Below are positions 8,204 through 15,400 of a stretch of 28,013 nt of DNA, piece by piece. The stretch covers positions 1-28,013 of the forward strand of contig CAXSEF010000036.1 of assembly GCA_964236535.1 (NCBI GenBank). The letters run 5' to 3'. Source of the stretch: CAXSEF01 sp964236535. GTDB lineage: Bacteria; Pseudomonadota; Alphaproteobacteria; Acetobacterales; Acetobacteraceae. Every line of letters starts with the position of its first letter. Position 1 is the first letter of the stretch. Below the pieces are notes generated by a model that worked only from the letters and a program-made list of their open reading frames with translations, had not been told where the DNA came from and searched no databases. Made by a program: the position numbers and the translations under genes.

Positions 8204-8515
8204 ATGAACGAGGACCGTGACTGGCAGCGCCTCGACAAGTGGTTGTGGTGTGCCCGGGTGATGAAGCTACGCGCCGACTGCACCCGCCTCGCCGCCGCCG
8301 GCGCCGCCCGAATCAATCGTCAGCCCACCGACAAGCCGCACGCCCGGCTGCGCCCCGGCGATGTGCTGACCCTGGCGCTCGGCCCGCGGGTCCGCGTGCT
8401 GCGTATCGTGGCCCTGGCGACCCATCGCGGTCCCGCCGTCGAGGCCATGACGCTCTACGAGGAGCTGGCCGAGCCCGACCGTCCTGCGCAGCACAGCGTC
8501 GTCACGAGTTGCTGA
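8204..8515 (+). CDS. hslR: S4-domain RNA-binding protein, HSP15 type
   Basis: A 103-residue protein with an S4 RNA-binding fold at residues 9-70: RLDKWLWCARVMKLRADCTRLAAAGAARINRQ followed by RLRPGDVLTL. This is the hallmark of HSP15, which in Escherichia coli binds 50S subunits carrying stalled nascent chains. The ATG at 8204 gives MNEDRDWQRLDKWLW; the arginine-rich HSP15 C-terminal tail is short here, as is common in alphaproteobacteria. It is followed on the same strand by fdxA and carD, an order I recall from many alphaproteobacteria, often with a helicase gene upstream; here the atp operon lies upstream instead. Confidence 0.85.
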   Translation: MNEDRDWQRLDKWLWCARVMKLRADCTRLAAAGAARINRQPTDKPHARLRPGDVLTLALGPRVRVLRIVALATHRGPAVEAMTLYEELAEPDRPAQHSVVTSC

Positions 8516-8777
8516 GCCGACGGCGTTGCCGCGTCTCAGCTCGACGCGGACAGCATCCGTGCCGCGTCTTGCGCCTGCGGGCCAACGCCGTCATATCGGC
8601 GATGGGCGAACACGGCTGATCCTATCACCGGGCAGGTGTCTCGCAGCGGCACAGCCGGCGCAGAGCTTGGTCGGTCCACCGGGACAGAAAACGATCCGGC
8701 CGGCGTGGCTGGCCGTGATCAGGGCTCACGCGGGACGTTGCCAAGGACCGGGCAACCAGATTTTTCGGGAGATGGCG

Positions 8778-9110
8778 ATGACCTACGTGGTCACCGAGAA
8801 CTGCATCAAATGTAAATATATGGACTGCGTGGAGGTCTGCCCTGTGGACTGTTTCTACGTAGGCGAAAACATGCTGGTCATCCATCCCGACGAGTGCATC
8901 GACTGTGGCGTATGCGAGCCAGAATGCCCGGCCGAAGCAATCCAGCCGGACAGCGACGATCGAGCCACGCCCTGGGCCGAGCCTAACCGCACCTACTCGA
9001 CGCAGTGGCCGAACATAACCCGCAAGGGCGAGCCGCCGTCCGATGCTGACGCGTGGAAAGACAAGCCGGACAAGGCAGTACTGATGTCTGTCTTACCCGG
9101 CGTGCCCTGA
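8778..9110 (+). CDS. fdxA: Seven-iron ferredoxin FdxA ([3Fe-4S][4Fe-4S])
   Basis: Small cytoplasmic electron carrier of the Azotobacter ferredoxin I type. The 110-residue product keeps every cysteine of that family shifted by one: C9, C17 and C50 for the 3Fe cluster, C21, C40, C43 and C46 for the 4Fe cluster, plus C12 and C25. The segment NCIKCKYMDCVEVCPVDCFY is nearly invariant in FdxA, and the C-terminal WPNITRKGEPPSDADAW also fits. The ATG at 8778 was preferred to one six bases earlier because GGAG lies six bases before it. The open frame back to 8526 is unrelated leader sequence. Its partner is unknown. Confidence 0.95.
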   Translation: MTYVVTENCIKCKYMDCVEVCPVDCFYVGENMLVIHPDECIDCGVCEPECPAEAIQPDSDDRATPWAEPNRTYSTQWPNITRKGEPPSDADAWKDKPDKAVLMSVLPGVP

Positions 9111-9371
9111 CGCTGTCGACCGTGATGCGTGCTTTGCCGCGGCAGAATCTGCCGGCGGACAATGTGAAGACATACCCATCCCGTTAGACGAGCCGTCCAA
9201 CGGCGGCATAGAGGGTGGAAGGAGCGGCGCAAATCTGCTAGCACAGCCCTCGACAGGCCGGCTGGGACATCGACCAGGCAGTGGCCTACCAATTCAGGAC
9301 CAGATCGCTTGCGTGTCGCGCGGGAAGCCCAGTGCTCCCCGCGCCGTAGGCAATCGGACACGGGAGCCGCC

Positions 9372-10418
9372 ATGACCGATCAGCACTCACCCGCCCGACA
9401 CGCGGTCGGCGATAAGATCGTGGACATCGGTTCCAGCACCTCCGAGCCCACCGAGGGCGCGCCGGCCACTGTCGCCAAGCCGGTCAGGAGCCGGCTGTCG
9501 AAGCCTGCCGCGCCATCCACTGTCGTGCAGCAGCCCGCCCGCAAGAATTCGGGCGGCCAAGAGCCAACGCCGGACGACACCGGATATAACATGGTGTCGG
9601 CTGCGGGCGAGGCTGGGCACGCAGCCACCGAGTTGGGCGAGACCGACGTAACCCATGCGCACGACATGGCTGACTTGGCCGCCATGCCGGAAGGTGAGGA
9701 CGAGGCGCTGCTCGGGAAAGACATGGACCCGGACATCGATCCTGTGCTGCCGGGCGACGCTAGCCCGGCTGCCGCGCAGGATGACGAGGAGGATGAGGAC
9801 GAAGAGGAGGCCCCACGCTTGCAGGCCCGTATGCCCGGCATGGGCGGCGGAATGGCGCGCCCCGGAATGCGGCCGATCTCGCCGCAACTCGGTGGCCGGC
9901 CGACACCGGCGCCGCGCATCCCCTCCAAGGCGGAGAACTTCGTCGAGGGTGACCACGTAGTCTATCCGACCCACGGCGTTGGCCGGGTTGAGCGCATCGC
10001 TACCGAGGAGATTGCCGGCCACAAGCTCGAGCTGATCCACATCACTTTCGAGGAGAACCGCATGACCCTGCGCGTTCCCGTCGCCAAGGCGCGCAGTGCC
10101 GGGCTGCGCAAGCTCGCCACCCGCAAGATGTTCGACGAGGCGCTCGGCATCCTGCGCGGCCGTGCCAGGATAAAGCGCACCATGTGGTCTCGCCGTGCTC
10201 AGGAATACGAGGCAAAGATCAATTCCGGCGATCCGCTCTCCATCGCCGAGGTTGTGCGTGACCTGCATCGCAACGCCGGGCAGCCCGATCAGAGCTTCTC
10301 GGAGCGCCAGATCTATGAGGCCGCAATGGACCGGCTGGCCGCCGAACTCGCCGCATTGGACCAGACCGACAAGCCGGCGGCCGCGATCAAGCTGGCAGAC
10401 TACCTCAAGACCGTCTGA
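9372..10418 (+). CDS. carD: CarD/CdnL-family RNA polymerase-binding regulator with long acidic N-terminus
   Basis: Predicted transcription factor that binds the RNA polymerase beta subunit and stabilises open promoter complexes, mainly at rRNA and growth genes. The conserved module is at residues 189-348: ENFVEGDHVVYPTHGVGRVERI starts the Tudor-like polymerase-interacting domain, and helices ending in KLADYLKTV form the DNA-contacting part. Alphaproteobacterial CarD is usually about 160-200 residues; this one is 348, because residues 1-188 form a low-complexity Ser/Pro/Ala tail with a run of Asp/Glu (DDEEDEDEEE, residues 137-146) and a Gly/Met/Pro patch (MPGMGGGMARPGM). The ATG at 9372 has GGGAG upstream. 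It follows fdxA on the same strand after about 260 bp. Confidence 0.92.
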   Translation: MTDQHSPARHAVGDKIVDIGSSTSEPTEGAPATVAKPVRSRLSKPAAPSTVVQQPARKNSGGQEPTPDDTGYNMVSAAGEAGHAATELGETDVTHAHDMADLAAMPEGEDEALLGKDMDPDIDPVLPGDASPAAAQDDEEDEDEEEAPRLQARMPGMGGGMARPGMRPISPQLGGRPTPAPRIPSKAENFVEGDHVVYPTHGVGRVERIATEEIAGHKLELIHITFEENRMTLRVPVAKARSAGLRKLATRKMFDEALGILRGRARIKRTMWSRRAQEYEAKINSGDPLSIAEVVRDLHRNAGQPDQSFSERQIYEAAMDRLAAELAALDQTDKPAAAIKLADYLKTV

Positions 10419-10445
10419 GATAGGTCCAGCCAAGCTGCCTCAGGC

Positions 10446-10488
10446 ACCCGCAAAGGGTTCCATATTGATAAGCGGCCTCTTTGCGGGT
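10446..10488. terminator. Hairpin downstream of carD
   Basis: ACCCGCAAAG (10446-10455) pairs perfectly with CTTTGCGGGT (10479-10488) around a 23-base loop, 27 bp after the carD stop. The arm sequence is the linker plus second-hairpin arm of the dispersed repeat. It could end carD transcription, but there is no T-run. Confidence 0.5.
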
Positions 10489-10543
10489 CTGGGCAGGGCC
10501 GTGCTTCGGTTTCATACCTGCGGGTTTTGAGCGTGGCTGGACA

Positions 10544-10678
10544 GGCAAGGCCAGAGGAACTTTCTCTGGATTCTGCCAAGAGACAAGCTGTTGGAATTGC
10601 TGTGCTTAAGTAAAGATTTTTTCAAGGTCTTATTCCTTTGGCGGACCTAGGCAAAAAGAAAGCCTAATTTTGCTTACC
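10544..10678. repeat. Dispersed palindromic repeat, inverted pair (locus 5)
   Basis: The left unit opens GGCAAGGCCAGAGG and reaches GTTGGAATTG. An AT-rich centre (TTAAGTAAAGATTTTTTC) follows, then an inverted right unit with CCTTTGGCGGACC and a worn TTGCTTACC end. It lies between the convergent carD and small membrane protein genes, so bidirectional termination is plausible. Confidence 0.65.
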
Positions 10679-10702
10679 GGTCTGTGCCTGGAACCGCTGG
10701 GA

Positions 10703-11068
10703 TCAGGATGGCAGTGAGAGATATGCTGCCAGAATAACCACCCCGAATAACGCCAGCGTCGCGTGCAGCCCGATCAGCAACGCCGAAGGCCGCCAGCGTC
10801 TGGCCCGCGCTGTCAGGATCAGCAGTCCCGCAAGTGCTGTTGCCGCCAGCATCACCGCCGCAAACACCCCGAATGAGGCGCCGCCCAGCGCCACGCCGCG
10901 CGGCGGTCCGCCCAACGCGGCCATCAGCACCGCGAGGCCGCCGAGCCCGAGCGTGCCATGCGCCAGTCCGGCGGAGAGTGCAGGGGGACGTCCCAGCCCG
11001 TGCAGCAGGGCCAGCCCCAGACCGAGCGTCGCCCCGGCGCACAGCATGAACAACGACAACAGCAGCAT
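10703..11068 (-). CDS. Small four-helix membrane protein of unknown function
   Basis: A 121-residue, strongly hydrophobic protein with four likely transmembrane helices: MLLLSLFMLCAGATLGLGLALL, LAHGTLGLGGLAVLMAAL, FGVFAAVMLAATALAGLLIL, and LIGLHATLALFGVVILAAYL. A short RARRWRPS loop separates helices 3 and 4. Histidines in helix 2 (AHGTLG) and helix 4 (GLHATLA) could be functional, for example haem ligands, but that is a guess. The ATG at 11068 was chosen over a TTG at 11125 because the protein then starts at the first helix; AGGG lies upstream. I do not recognise a family. It stands alone between convergent carD and a DUF2934 gene on its own strand. Confidence 0.6.
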   Translation of the reverse strand: MLLLSLFMLCAGATLGLGLALLHGLGRPPALSAGLAHGTLGLGGLAVLMAALGGPPRGVALGGASFGVFAAVMLAATALAGLLILTARARRWRPSALLIGLHATLALFGVVILAAYLSLPS

Positions 11069-11193
11069 TTGGTGAAACCCTGCTCCGGTGACGCGAGCCG
11101 CCGGACCCGACCATGAGAGCGTCAAGCAGATGCAATCCCGTGTCAGGTCAATCTGGCAGACTCATCTGCCGTCGGCCCGGTTAGACCTGAAGC

Positions 11194-11219
11194 GACCAGA
11201 TGCTAGATTGCATCTGGTC
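11194..11219. terminator. Perfect 10-bp hairpin across the DUF2934 stop codon
   Basis: GACCAGATGC (11194-11203) and GCATCTGGTC (11210-11219) are perfect inverted repeats around a six-base loop, and the stop codon of the minus-strand DUF2934 gene falls in the arm-loop junction. The core CAGATGCAATC also occurs in opposite orientation at 11127-11137. No T-run is present, so it may be a terminator, an mRNA-stabilising hairpin or a protein site. Confidence 0.5.
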
Positions 11220-11421
11220 CGGTGATCCCGCCATGCGAGGGCGGGTCGCTGGCCGGGAACGTGTCCTCCATCGCGACATCGGTCTTCTCGTCCGGCGAAG
11301 TCTCGCCGTCGAGGGCATACCCCGCCTGCTCCCAGAACTCATGGGCGCGGCCCTCGGGCTGCCCCGCCTGCTGCCAGAGCACGTAGGCTTGGTCCCGCTG
11401 CCGCTGCTCGGTGTCGGACAT
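11203..11421 (-). CDS. DUF2934-domain small protein
   Basis: A 72-residue protein with one DUF2934 motif at residues 7-34 (RQRDQAYVLWQQAGQPEG, then AHEFWEQAG), a short acidic spacer and the tail MEDTFPASDPPSHGGITGP. The tail resembles a C-terminal stretch I recall from alphaproteobacterial DUF2934 proteins. Function is unknown. The ATG at 11421 has AAGGAGCC upstream; 28 extra in-frame codons further upstream are rich in Arg and Gly and lack a ribosome site. It stands alone between phaR and the small membrane protein, all on the minus strand. Confidence 0.8.
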   Translation of the reverse strand: MSDTEQRQRDQAYVLWQQAGQPEGRAHEFWEQAGYALDGETSPDEKTDVAMEDTFPASDPPSHGGITGPDAI

Positions 11422-11525
11422 GATCCTGGCTCCTTGATGACCACAGCCCGACGCGCCAAGCCAAGGCGGGTTCCGTCTACGCAGACGCAGGGTACCACGA
11501 GACATCGCCCGGGAGAATAGCGCTC

Positions 11526-12155
11526 TTAATCCCGCGCCCGCACCGTCGCCAGCTCGCGGCGCAGCGCCTCAACCTCGGCGCGCAACGCTACAACCTCGGC
11601 GCTCTCCTCCGCTATCGGTGGCGACGACGCAGCAACCTCGCCGGACTGTCCCTTGGCCTGTTCGGCGGCGCCGTAGAACGGTGTGAACAGGCTCATCGCC
11701 CGTTCGATCATCGCCATGTTCTGCCGGCCAATCTCCTCGAAGCCAGGCGTCATGAACGTGCCCATGGTCTGCGTTACCGCCGAGCGCAGGCGCTGCTGCT
11801 GCTCGGCGAACGCGCCCATCGACTGTTCAAGGTAGCGTGGTACCAGGCCCTGCAGGTTGCCGCCATACAATCCGATCAGCTGGCGCAGGAACGGCGTCGG
11901 CAGCATGGCACCGCCCTTGTTCTCTTCCTCCACGATAATTTGCGTCAGCACCGAACGGGTGATGTCATCGCCGCTCTTGGCGTCGTAGACCACGAAGTCG
12001 CGCCCCGCTCGCACCATCTCGGCGAGGTTGTCAAGCGTGATGTATGAGGAGCTCTCGGTGTTGTACAGACGACGGTTCGCGTATTTCTTGACCACCACCG
12101 GCGGAGTCTGCACACCGGCAATGCCGGCGGGCAGCGGGGCTTTCGGCTGTGACAT
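11526..12155 (-). CDS. phaR: Polyhydroxyalkanoate synthesis repressor PhaR
   Basis: DNA-binding repressor of phasin and polymer genes that also binds the polyester granule surface, so free PhaR reports granule area. The 209-residue protein has the family N-terminal DNA-binding domain at about residues 18-80 (VVVKKYANRRLYNTESSSYITLDNLAEMV, then DFVVYDAKSGDDITRSVLTQII) and the PHB-accumulation regulatory segment TPFLRQLIGLYGG and LVPRYLEQSM. A coiled coil ends the protein (EVVALRAEVEALRREL). The ATG at 12155 is preceded by GGAGG; an ATG seven codons upstream is not. It is transcribed away from the PhaC-like gene across a 102-bp spacer. Confidence 0.95.
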   Translation of the reverse strand: MSQPKAPLPAGIAGVQTPPVVVKKYANRRLYNTESSSYITLDNLAEMVRAGRDFVVYDAKSGDDITRSVLTQIIVEEENKGGAMLPTPFLRQLIGLYGGNLQGLVPRYLEQSMGAFAEQQQRLRSAVTQTMGTFMTPGFEEIGRQNMAMIERAMSLFTPFYGAAEQAKGQSGEVAASSPPIAEESAEVVALRAEVEALRRELATVRARD

Positions 12156-12257
12156 GGAACCCTCCGGCTGCAACAAGCAAATCTAGCACGCACGCCCTGT
12201 TGCACCAAAACCGCAGCCTGCCGGCGTGATGCCCTGCCGGGCCGCCACGGACCGACA
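12156..12257. promoter_or_regulatory. Shared phaR/phaC-like divergent promoter region
   Basis: The 102-bp gap between the two divergent starts must carry both promoters. It is rich in CTGC/GCAG-type words (GGCTGCAACAAGC, CCGCAGCCTGCCGG), reminiscent of TGC-rich sites reported for PhaR proteins, so autoregulation is plausible but not demonstrated. Confidence 0.35.
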
Positions 12258-13730
12258 ATGACACCGCCCCGCGATCCGCTTGCCGCACCTCAGCCCACGC
12301 GCCCCTTCGACCCCGCCTCACTCGCCCAGGATTGGGCAGTCATTTGGCAGAGCGAGATGGCTGCCCTGGCCGATGACCGCGAGCTGCGCGAGGCCGTGCT
12401 TGCCGCTGCGGCCTTTACCGCGTCCTGGCCTGGTCTACGGCCCCGCCCGCCCGCCCCCCCGCCGTCCGCGTCCGCGCTCCGGTCATCTGCGCCCTGGAAC
12501 GCGCCTCAGGTGCCGGCTGTCGTCGCGTCCGAACCCCCCGGCCCGATGCGGCGCCGCGGCCCCCGCCCGCTGGGGATCCACCTTGCGCTTCGCCCCCCCC
12601 GCCCGCTCTACCCCGTGAGCGGCCAGGCGGCCCCGCCACCCGGGTTCCCCGAGCAGGACGCGGCCCCCGTCGGCTGGCCACACGCCTGCCTGTCCGATGC
12701 CAACCCGTTACCCGACGCTGCTCTGGTGGCCGGGATCGCCGCCTACCGCCGTCATCCCCACAAGCGCGCGCTGCCTGATCCGCCTTGCCTGTGGCAGGAG
12801 GGCGACACCCGGCTCCTCGATTACGCTGCCGACCTCGGCAGATGCGCCGCTGCCGGCCGGCCGGTGCTGTTCGTGCCGAGCCTGATCAACCGCGCCACCG
12901 TGCTCGACCTGCTGCCGGGGCGCTCCATGCTGCGCTGGCTGGCTGGGCACGGGATACGCCCTCTGCTGCTCGACTGGGGCTGGCCCGGTGCGGTGGAGCG
13001 CCGCTTCAGCCTGACCGACTACATCGCCGGCCGGCTGGAACGCGCCGTGGCCGCCACCGGTCCGGTCGTGCTCGCCGGATACTGCATGGGCGGCCTGCTC
13101 TGCACCGCGCTCGCCGTGCGCCGCCCCGACCTCGTGCGCGGGCTGGCTCTGCTCGCGACACCGTGGGACTTCCACGCCAAATCCGGCCTGCAGGCGTCTG
13201 CAGCCTCTGTCGGCCGAAGCGCGATGGCCGGCACGCTGGCCGCCGTCGAGCCCGTGATGGCGATGAGCGGCACGCTCCCCGTCGACGCCCTCCAGCTGAT
13301 GTTCGAGAGCCTCTCGCCCGGCACCGTCGATGCCCGCTACTGCAGCTTCGGCCGGGCCGACCGCGCCTCGCTGCGCGCCTGCACCTTCGTAGCCGTCGAG
13401 GACTGGCTATCCGACGGCGTGCCGCTCGCCGCCCCCGTCGCGCGCGAGTGCCTGCAGGGCTGGTATGGCGACAACAGCCCGGCGCACGGTAAATGGCGCG
13501 TTGCCGGCCTGCCGGTTGACCCCGCCGGGCTGCGCCAGCCGAGCCTTGTCGTGGTGCCGACCCGTGATCGCGTCGTGCCCGCCGCAAGCGCCCTTGCTTT
13601 GGCGCGCCAGCTGCCCGGCAGCGCCTGCCTGCGCCCGGCCGCCGGCCATGTCGGCATGATCGTGGGCAGCCATGCCGAGCGCGAGGTCTGGGCTCCGCTG
13701 CGCGACTGGCTGCGCTCGCTTGACGTCTGA
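12258..13730 (+). CDS. PhaC-like polyhydroxyalkanoate synthase / alpha-beta hydrolase
   Basis: Predicted alpha/beta-hydrolase related to PHA synthases, which polymerise hydroxyacyl-CoA into storage polyester. The nucleophile elbow is GYCMGG with cysteine C276, the PHA-synthase replacement for the lipase serine. D437 (VPTRDRVVP) and H464 (AAGHVGMI) complete the triad, and VLFVPSLINRATVLDLLPGRSMLRWLAGHG followed by LLLDWGWPG is typical of PhaC and PhaE/C synthases. At 490 residues it is longer than class III PhaC (about 355) and carries about 130 N-terminal residues rich in Pro and Arg. No PhaE or phasin gene lies beside it. Divergence from phaR supports a polymer role; a depolymerase-type or other acyltransferase activity is possible. 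Confidence 0.82.
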   Translation: MTPPRDPLAAPQPTRPFDPASLAQDWAVIWQSEMAALADDRELREAVLAAAAFTASWPGLRPRPPAPPPSASALRSSAPWNAPQVPAVVASEPPGPMRRRGPRPLGIHLALRPPRPLYPVSGQAAPPPGFPEQDAAPVGWPHACLSDANPLPDAALVAGIAAYRRHPHKRALPDPPCLWQEGDTRLLDYAADLGRCAAAGRPVLFVPSLINRATVLDLLPGRSMLRWLAGHGIRPLLLDWGWPGAVERRFSLTDYIAGRLERAVAATGPVVLAGYCMGGLLCTALAVRRPDLVRGLALLATPWDFHAKSGLQASAASVGRSAMAGTLAAVEPVMAMSGTLPVDALQLMFESLSPGTVDARYCSFGRADRASLRACTFVAVEDWLSDGVPLAAPVARECLQGWYGDNSPAHGKWRVAGLPVDPAGLRQPSLVVVPTRDRVVPAASALALARQLPGSACLRPAAGHVGMIVGSHAEREVWAPLRDWLRSLDV

Positions 13731-13742
13731 AGGTCCGGGCTG

Positions 13743-13876
13743 CGGGCAGAGTCAGGGCTCCGCCCTGGACTCGCCGGGCTTGATACCAGCGGCCCTGGCC
13801 TTTGAAATCCACTCTTTAAACAAATAGATCCAAAGGGCTGCGTCCAGAGGCAGAGCCTCTGGCATTGCTTGCATGG
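13743..13876. repeat. Dispersed palindromic repeat, inverted pair (locus 6a)
   Basis: The left unit has the hairpin CAGGGCTCCGCCCTG (13753-13767) and GGACTCGCC. The centre is AT-rich (CTCTTTAAACAAATAG). The inverted right unit has CCAAAGGGCTG, then CCAGAGGCAGAGCCTCTGG (13844-13862), an 8-bp stem with a three-base loop, and ends TTGCTTGC. It starts 13 bp after the PhaC-like stop codon. Confidence 0.75.
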
Positions 13877-13915
13877 CCGGTCACGGTCACGCCCAAGGCC
13901 GGGTGATTATAAAGC

Positions 13916-14047
13916 CCCAGATCCACACACGAAGGATGCAGAGGCACATGCCGAGGCGTCGTGTCGCTGGCGCAAGGCGGATGGCTTCCAAAGAACCTCA
14001 GCCTTTGGCGGGTCTAGGCAGAGCCCAGCCTTTGCCTGCTTCGCGCC
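13916..14047. repeat. Second dispersed repeat copy in the same gap (locus 6b)
   Basis: This copy follows locus 6a in the 431-bp gap that otherwise contains no gene. Its inverted unit reads, on the minus strand, GCAGGCAAAGGCTGGGCTC, then GACCCGCCAAAGGCTGAGG. Its left edge shares the exact 19-mer CCCAGATCCACACACGAAG with 22947-22965. The last about 115 bp before the binding-protein gene are unique and probably hold its promoter. Confidence 0.65.
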
Positions 14048-14161
14048 AGATGTAGCCCGCCGTCCCGCCGCGATTGATCTTGCGATGGCTGCGGGCCAGA
14101 GTGTCGCGGCGGTGGCCCGGGAGCACCCCCCGCCCCACTCGACACCACCGAGGGACGGGCC

Positions 14162-15208
14162 ATGCCACGACTCTCGATCACCAGTGCAACGCTGATCGCC
14201 GGTGTACTCGTGGCGGCCCTCGCCCGCGCTCAGGACCCGGCTGCGCCCGTCACCGGTAGCGGCTCCGGCACACTGGACGCGGTGCGCTCGCGCGGAGCGC
14301 TGTCGTGCGGCATCGACGGCGCCGCAGCCGGTTTCTCGCTGCCCGACAGCCGCGGGATCATGCAGGGTATCGACGCCGATGGCTGCCGCGCGGTGGCTGC
14401 CGCGGTGCTGGGCGACGCCACAAGGGTGCGCTTCGTTCCGCTGACCACCCAGACGCGCTTCACCGCGCTGCAGTCGGGCGAGGTCGACGTGCTGATCCGC
14501 GAGACCAGCTGGACGCTGGGGCGCGAGACCAACCTCGGCCTGCTGTTCGCCGGCATCGACTTCTACGACAGCACCGGATTTCTGGTGACGGCGGCCTCGG
14601 GAGTGAAGTCGGCCCGCGAGCTCGACGGCGCCACCGTATGCGTCCAGCCCGGGACCAGCACCGAGCTCGCCGACGCCGACTACTTTCGCCGCAACGTCAT
14701 GAAGTTCAAGCCCGTCGAGGTCGACACCGTGGCGGGCCTGCAGCAGACCTTCCTCTCCGGCGGGTGCAGCGCGATCAGCAGCGAGAGTTCGGCGCTTGCC
14801 GGGTTCCGTGCCAGCCAAGGCGAGCACAAGGAGGATCTGGTGCTGCTGCCGGAGATGATCAGCAAGGAGCCGCTTGGCCCGGTGGTGCGCAAGGGCGACG
14901 ACAAGTGGCTTGACCTGGTGCGCTGGACGTTCTTCGCACTCGCCAGCGCCGAGGAATCCGGCGTCACCAGCCACAACGTCGACAGCTTCGCCGCCACTAC
15001 CGACCCCGCCATTCGCCGACTGCTCGGCCTGGAGGGCGACCTCGGCAAGGCGCTCGGCGTCGATGACCGCTGGGCCGCCACGATGATTCGCCAAGTCGGC
15101 AACTCCGGCGAGATCTGGGATCGCGGCATCGCTCCGCTTGGTATCCCGCGCGGGCTGAACAACCTGTGGAACCACGGCGGCCTGCTATACCCGCCGCCCA
15201 TCCGCTGA
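14162..15208 (+). CDS. Periplasmic general amino-acid-binding protein (AapJ-type)
   Basis: Solute-binding protein of a polar amino acid ABC importer. The 348-residue precursor has a signal peptide (MPRLSITSATLIAGVLVAALARA, cleavage probably after residue 23). Mature signatures are TLDAVRSRGALSCGI, LTTQTRFTALQSGEVDVLIRETSWTLGRET, GATVCVQPGTSTEL, MISKEPLGPVVRKGDD and the C-terminal RGLNNLWNHGGLLYPPPIR, all close to AapJ/BztA. The ATG at 14162 has GAGGGA upstream. No permease or ATPase gene is adjacent, so it is an orphan here; it may serve a transporter encoded elsewhere. Confidence 0.9.
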   Translation: MPRLSITSATLIAGVLVAALARAQDPAAPVTGSGSGTLDAVRSRGALSCGIDGAAAGFSLPDSRGIMQGIDADGCRAVAAAVLGDATRVRFVPLTTQTRFTALQSGEVDVLIRETSWTLGRETNLGLLFAGIDFYDSTGFLVTAASGVKSARELDGATVCVQPGTSTELADADYFRRNVMKFKPVEVDTVAGLQQTFLSGGCSAISSESSALAGFRASQGEHKEDLVLLPEMISKEPLGPVVRKGDDKWLDLVRWTFFALASAEESGVTSHNVDSFAATTDPAIRRLLGLEGDLGKALGVDDRWAATMIRQVGNSGEIWDRGIAPLGIPRGLNNLWNHGGLLYPPPIR

Positions 15209-15359
15209 CACCGTGCCGCGCCGCAGCAGGCTGGCCAGCGGCTGCGCCGAATACGGCTGGCTCTGTCCGAACTGTGTGCCATGCGCGCGGCGTCGCACTG
15301 GGACTATCCCGGGCGCGCCCGGAGTCTGCACAGGCTCGCAGAACTCATGCAAACCAAGC

Positions 15360-15381
15360 CACGCCAAGCTGCATTGGCGTG
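15360..15381. terminator. Hairpin between convergent genes
   Basis: CACGCCAA (15360-15367) pairs perfectly with TTGGCGTG (15374-15381) around GCTGCA. It lies 20 bp from the cold-shock gene's stop and about 150 bp after the binding-protein gene, so it could end transcription from either side. No T-run is visible. Confidence 0.5.
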
Positions 15382-15400
15382 TGCCGGTCCCCGCTTCACG

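Noticed and set aside
13907..15175. 422-codon open frame antisense to the amino-acid-binding protein
   Set aside because: The sense strand has a full family match with signal peptide; the antisense frame shows no domain and runs through repeat DNA.
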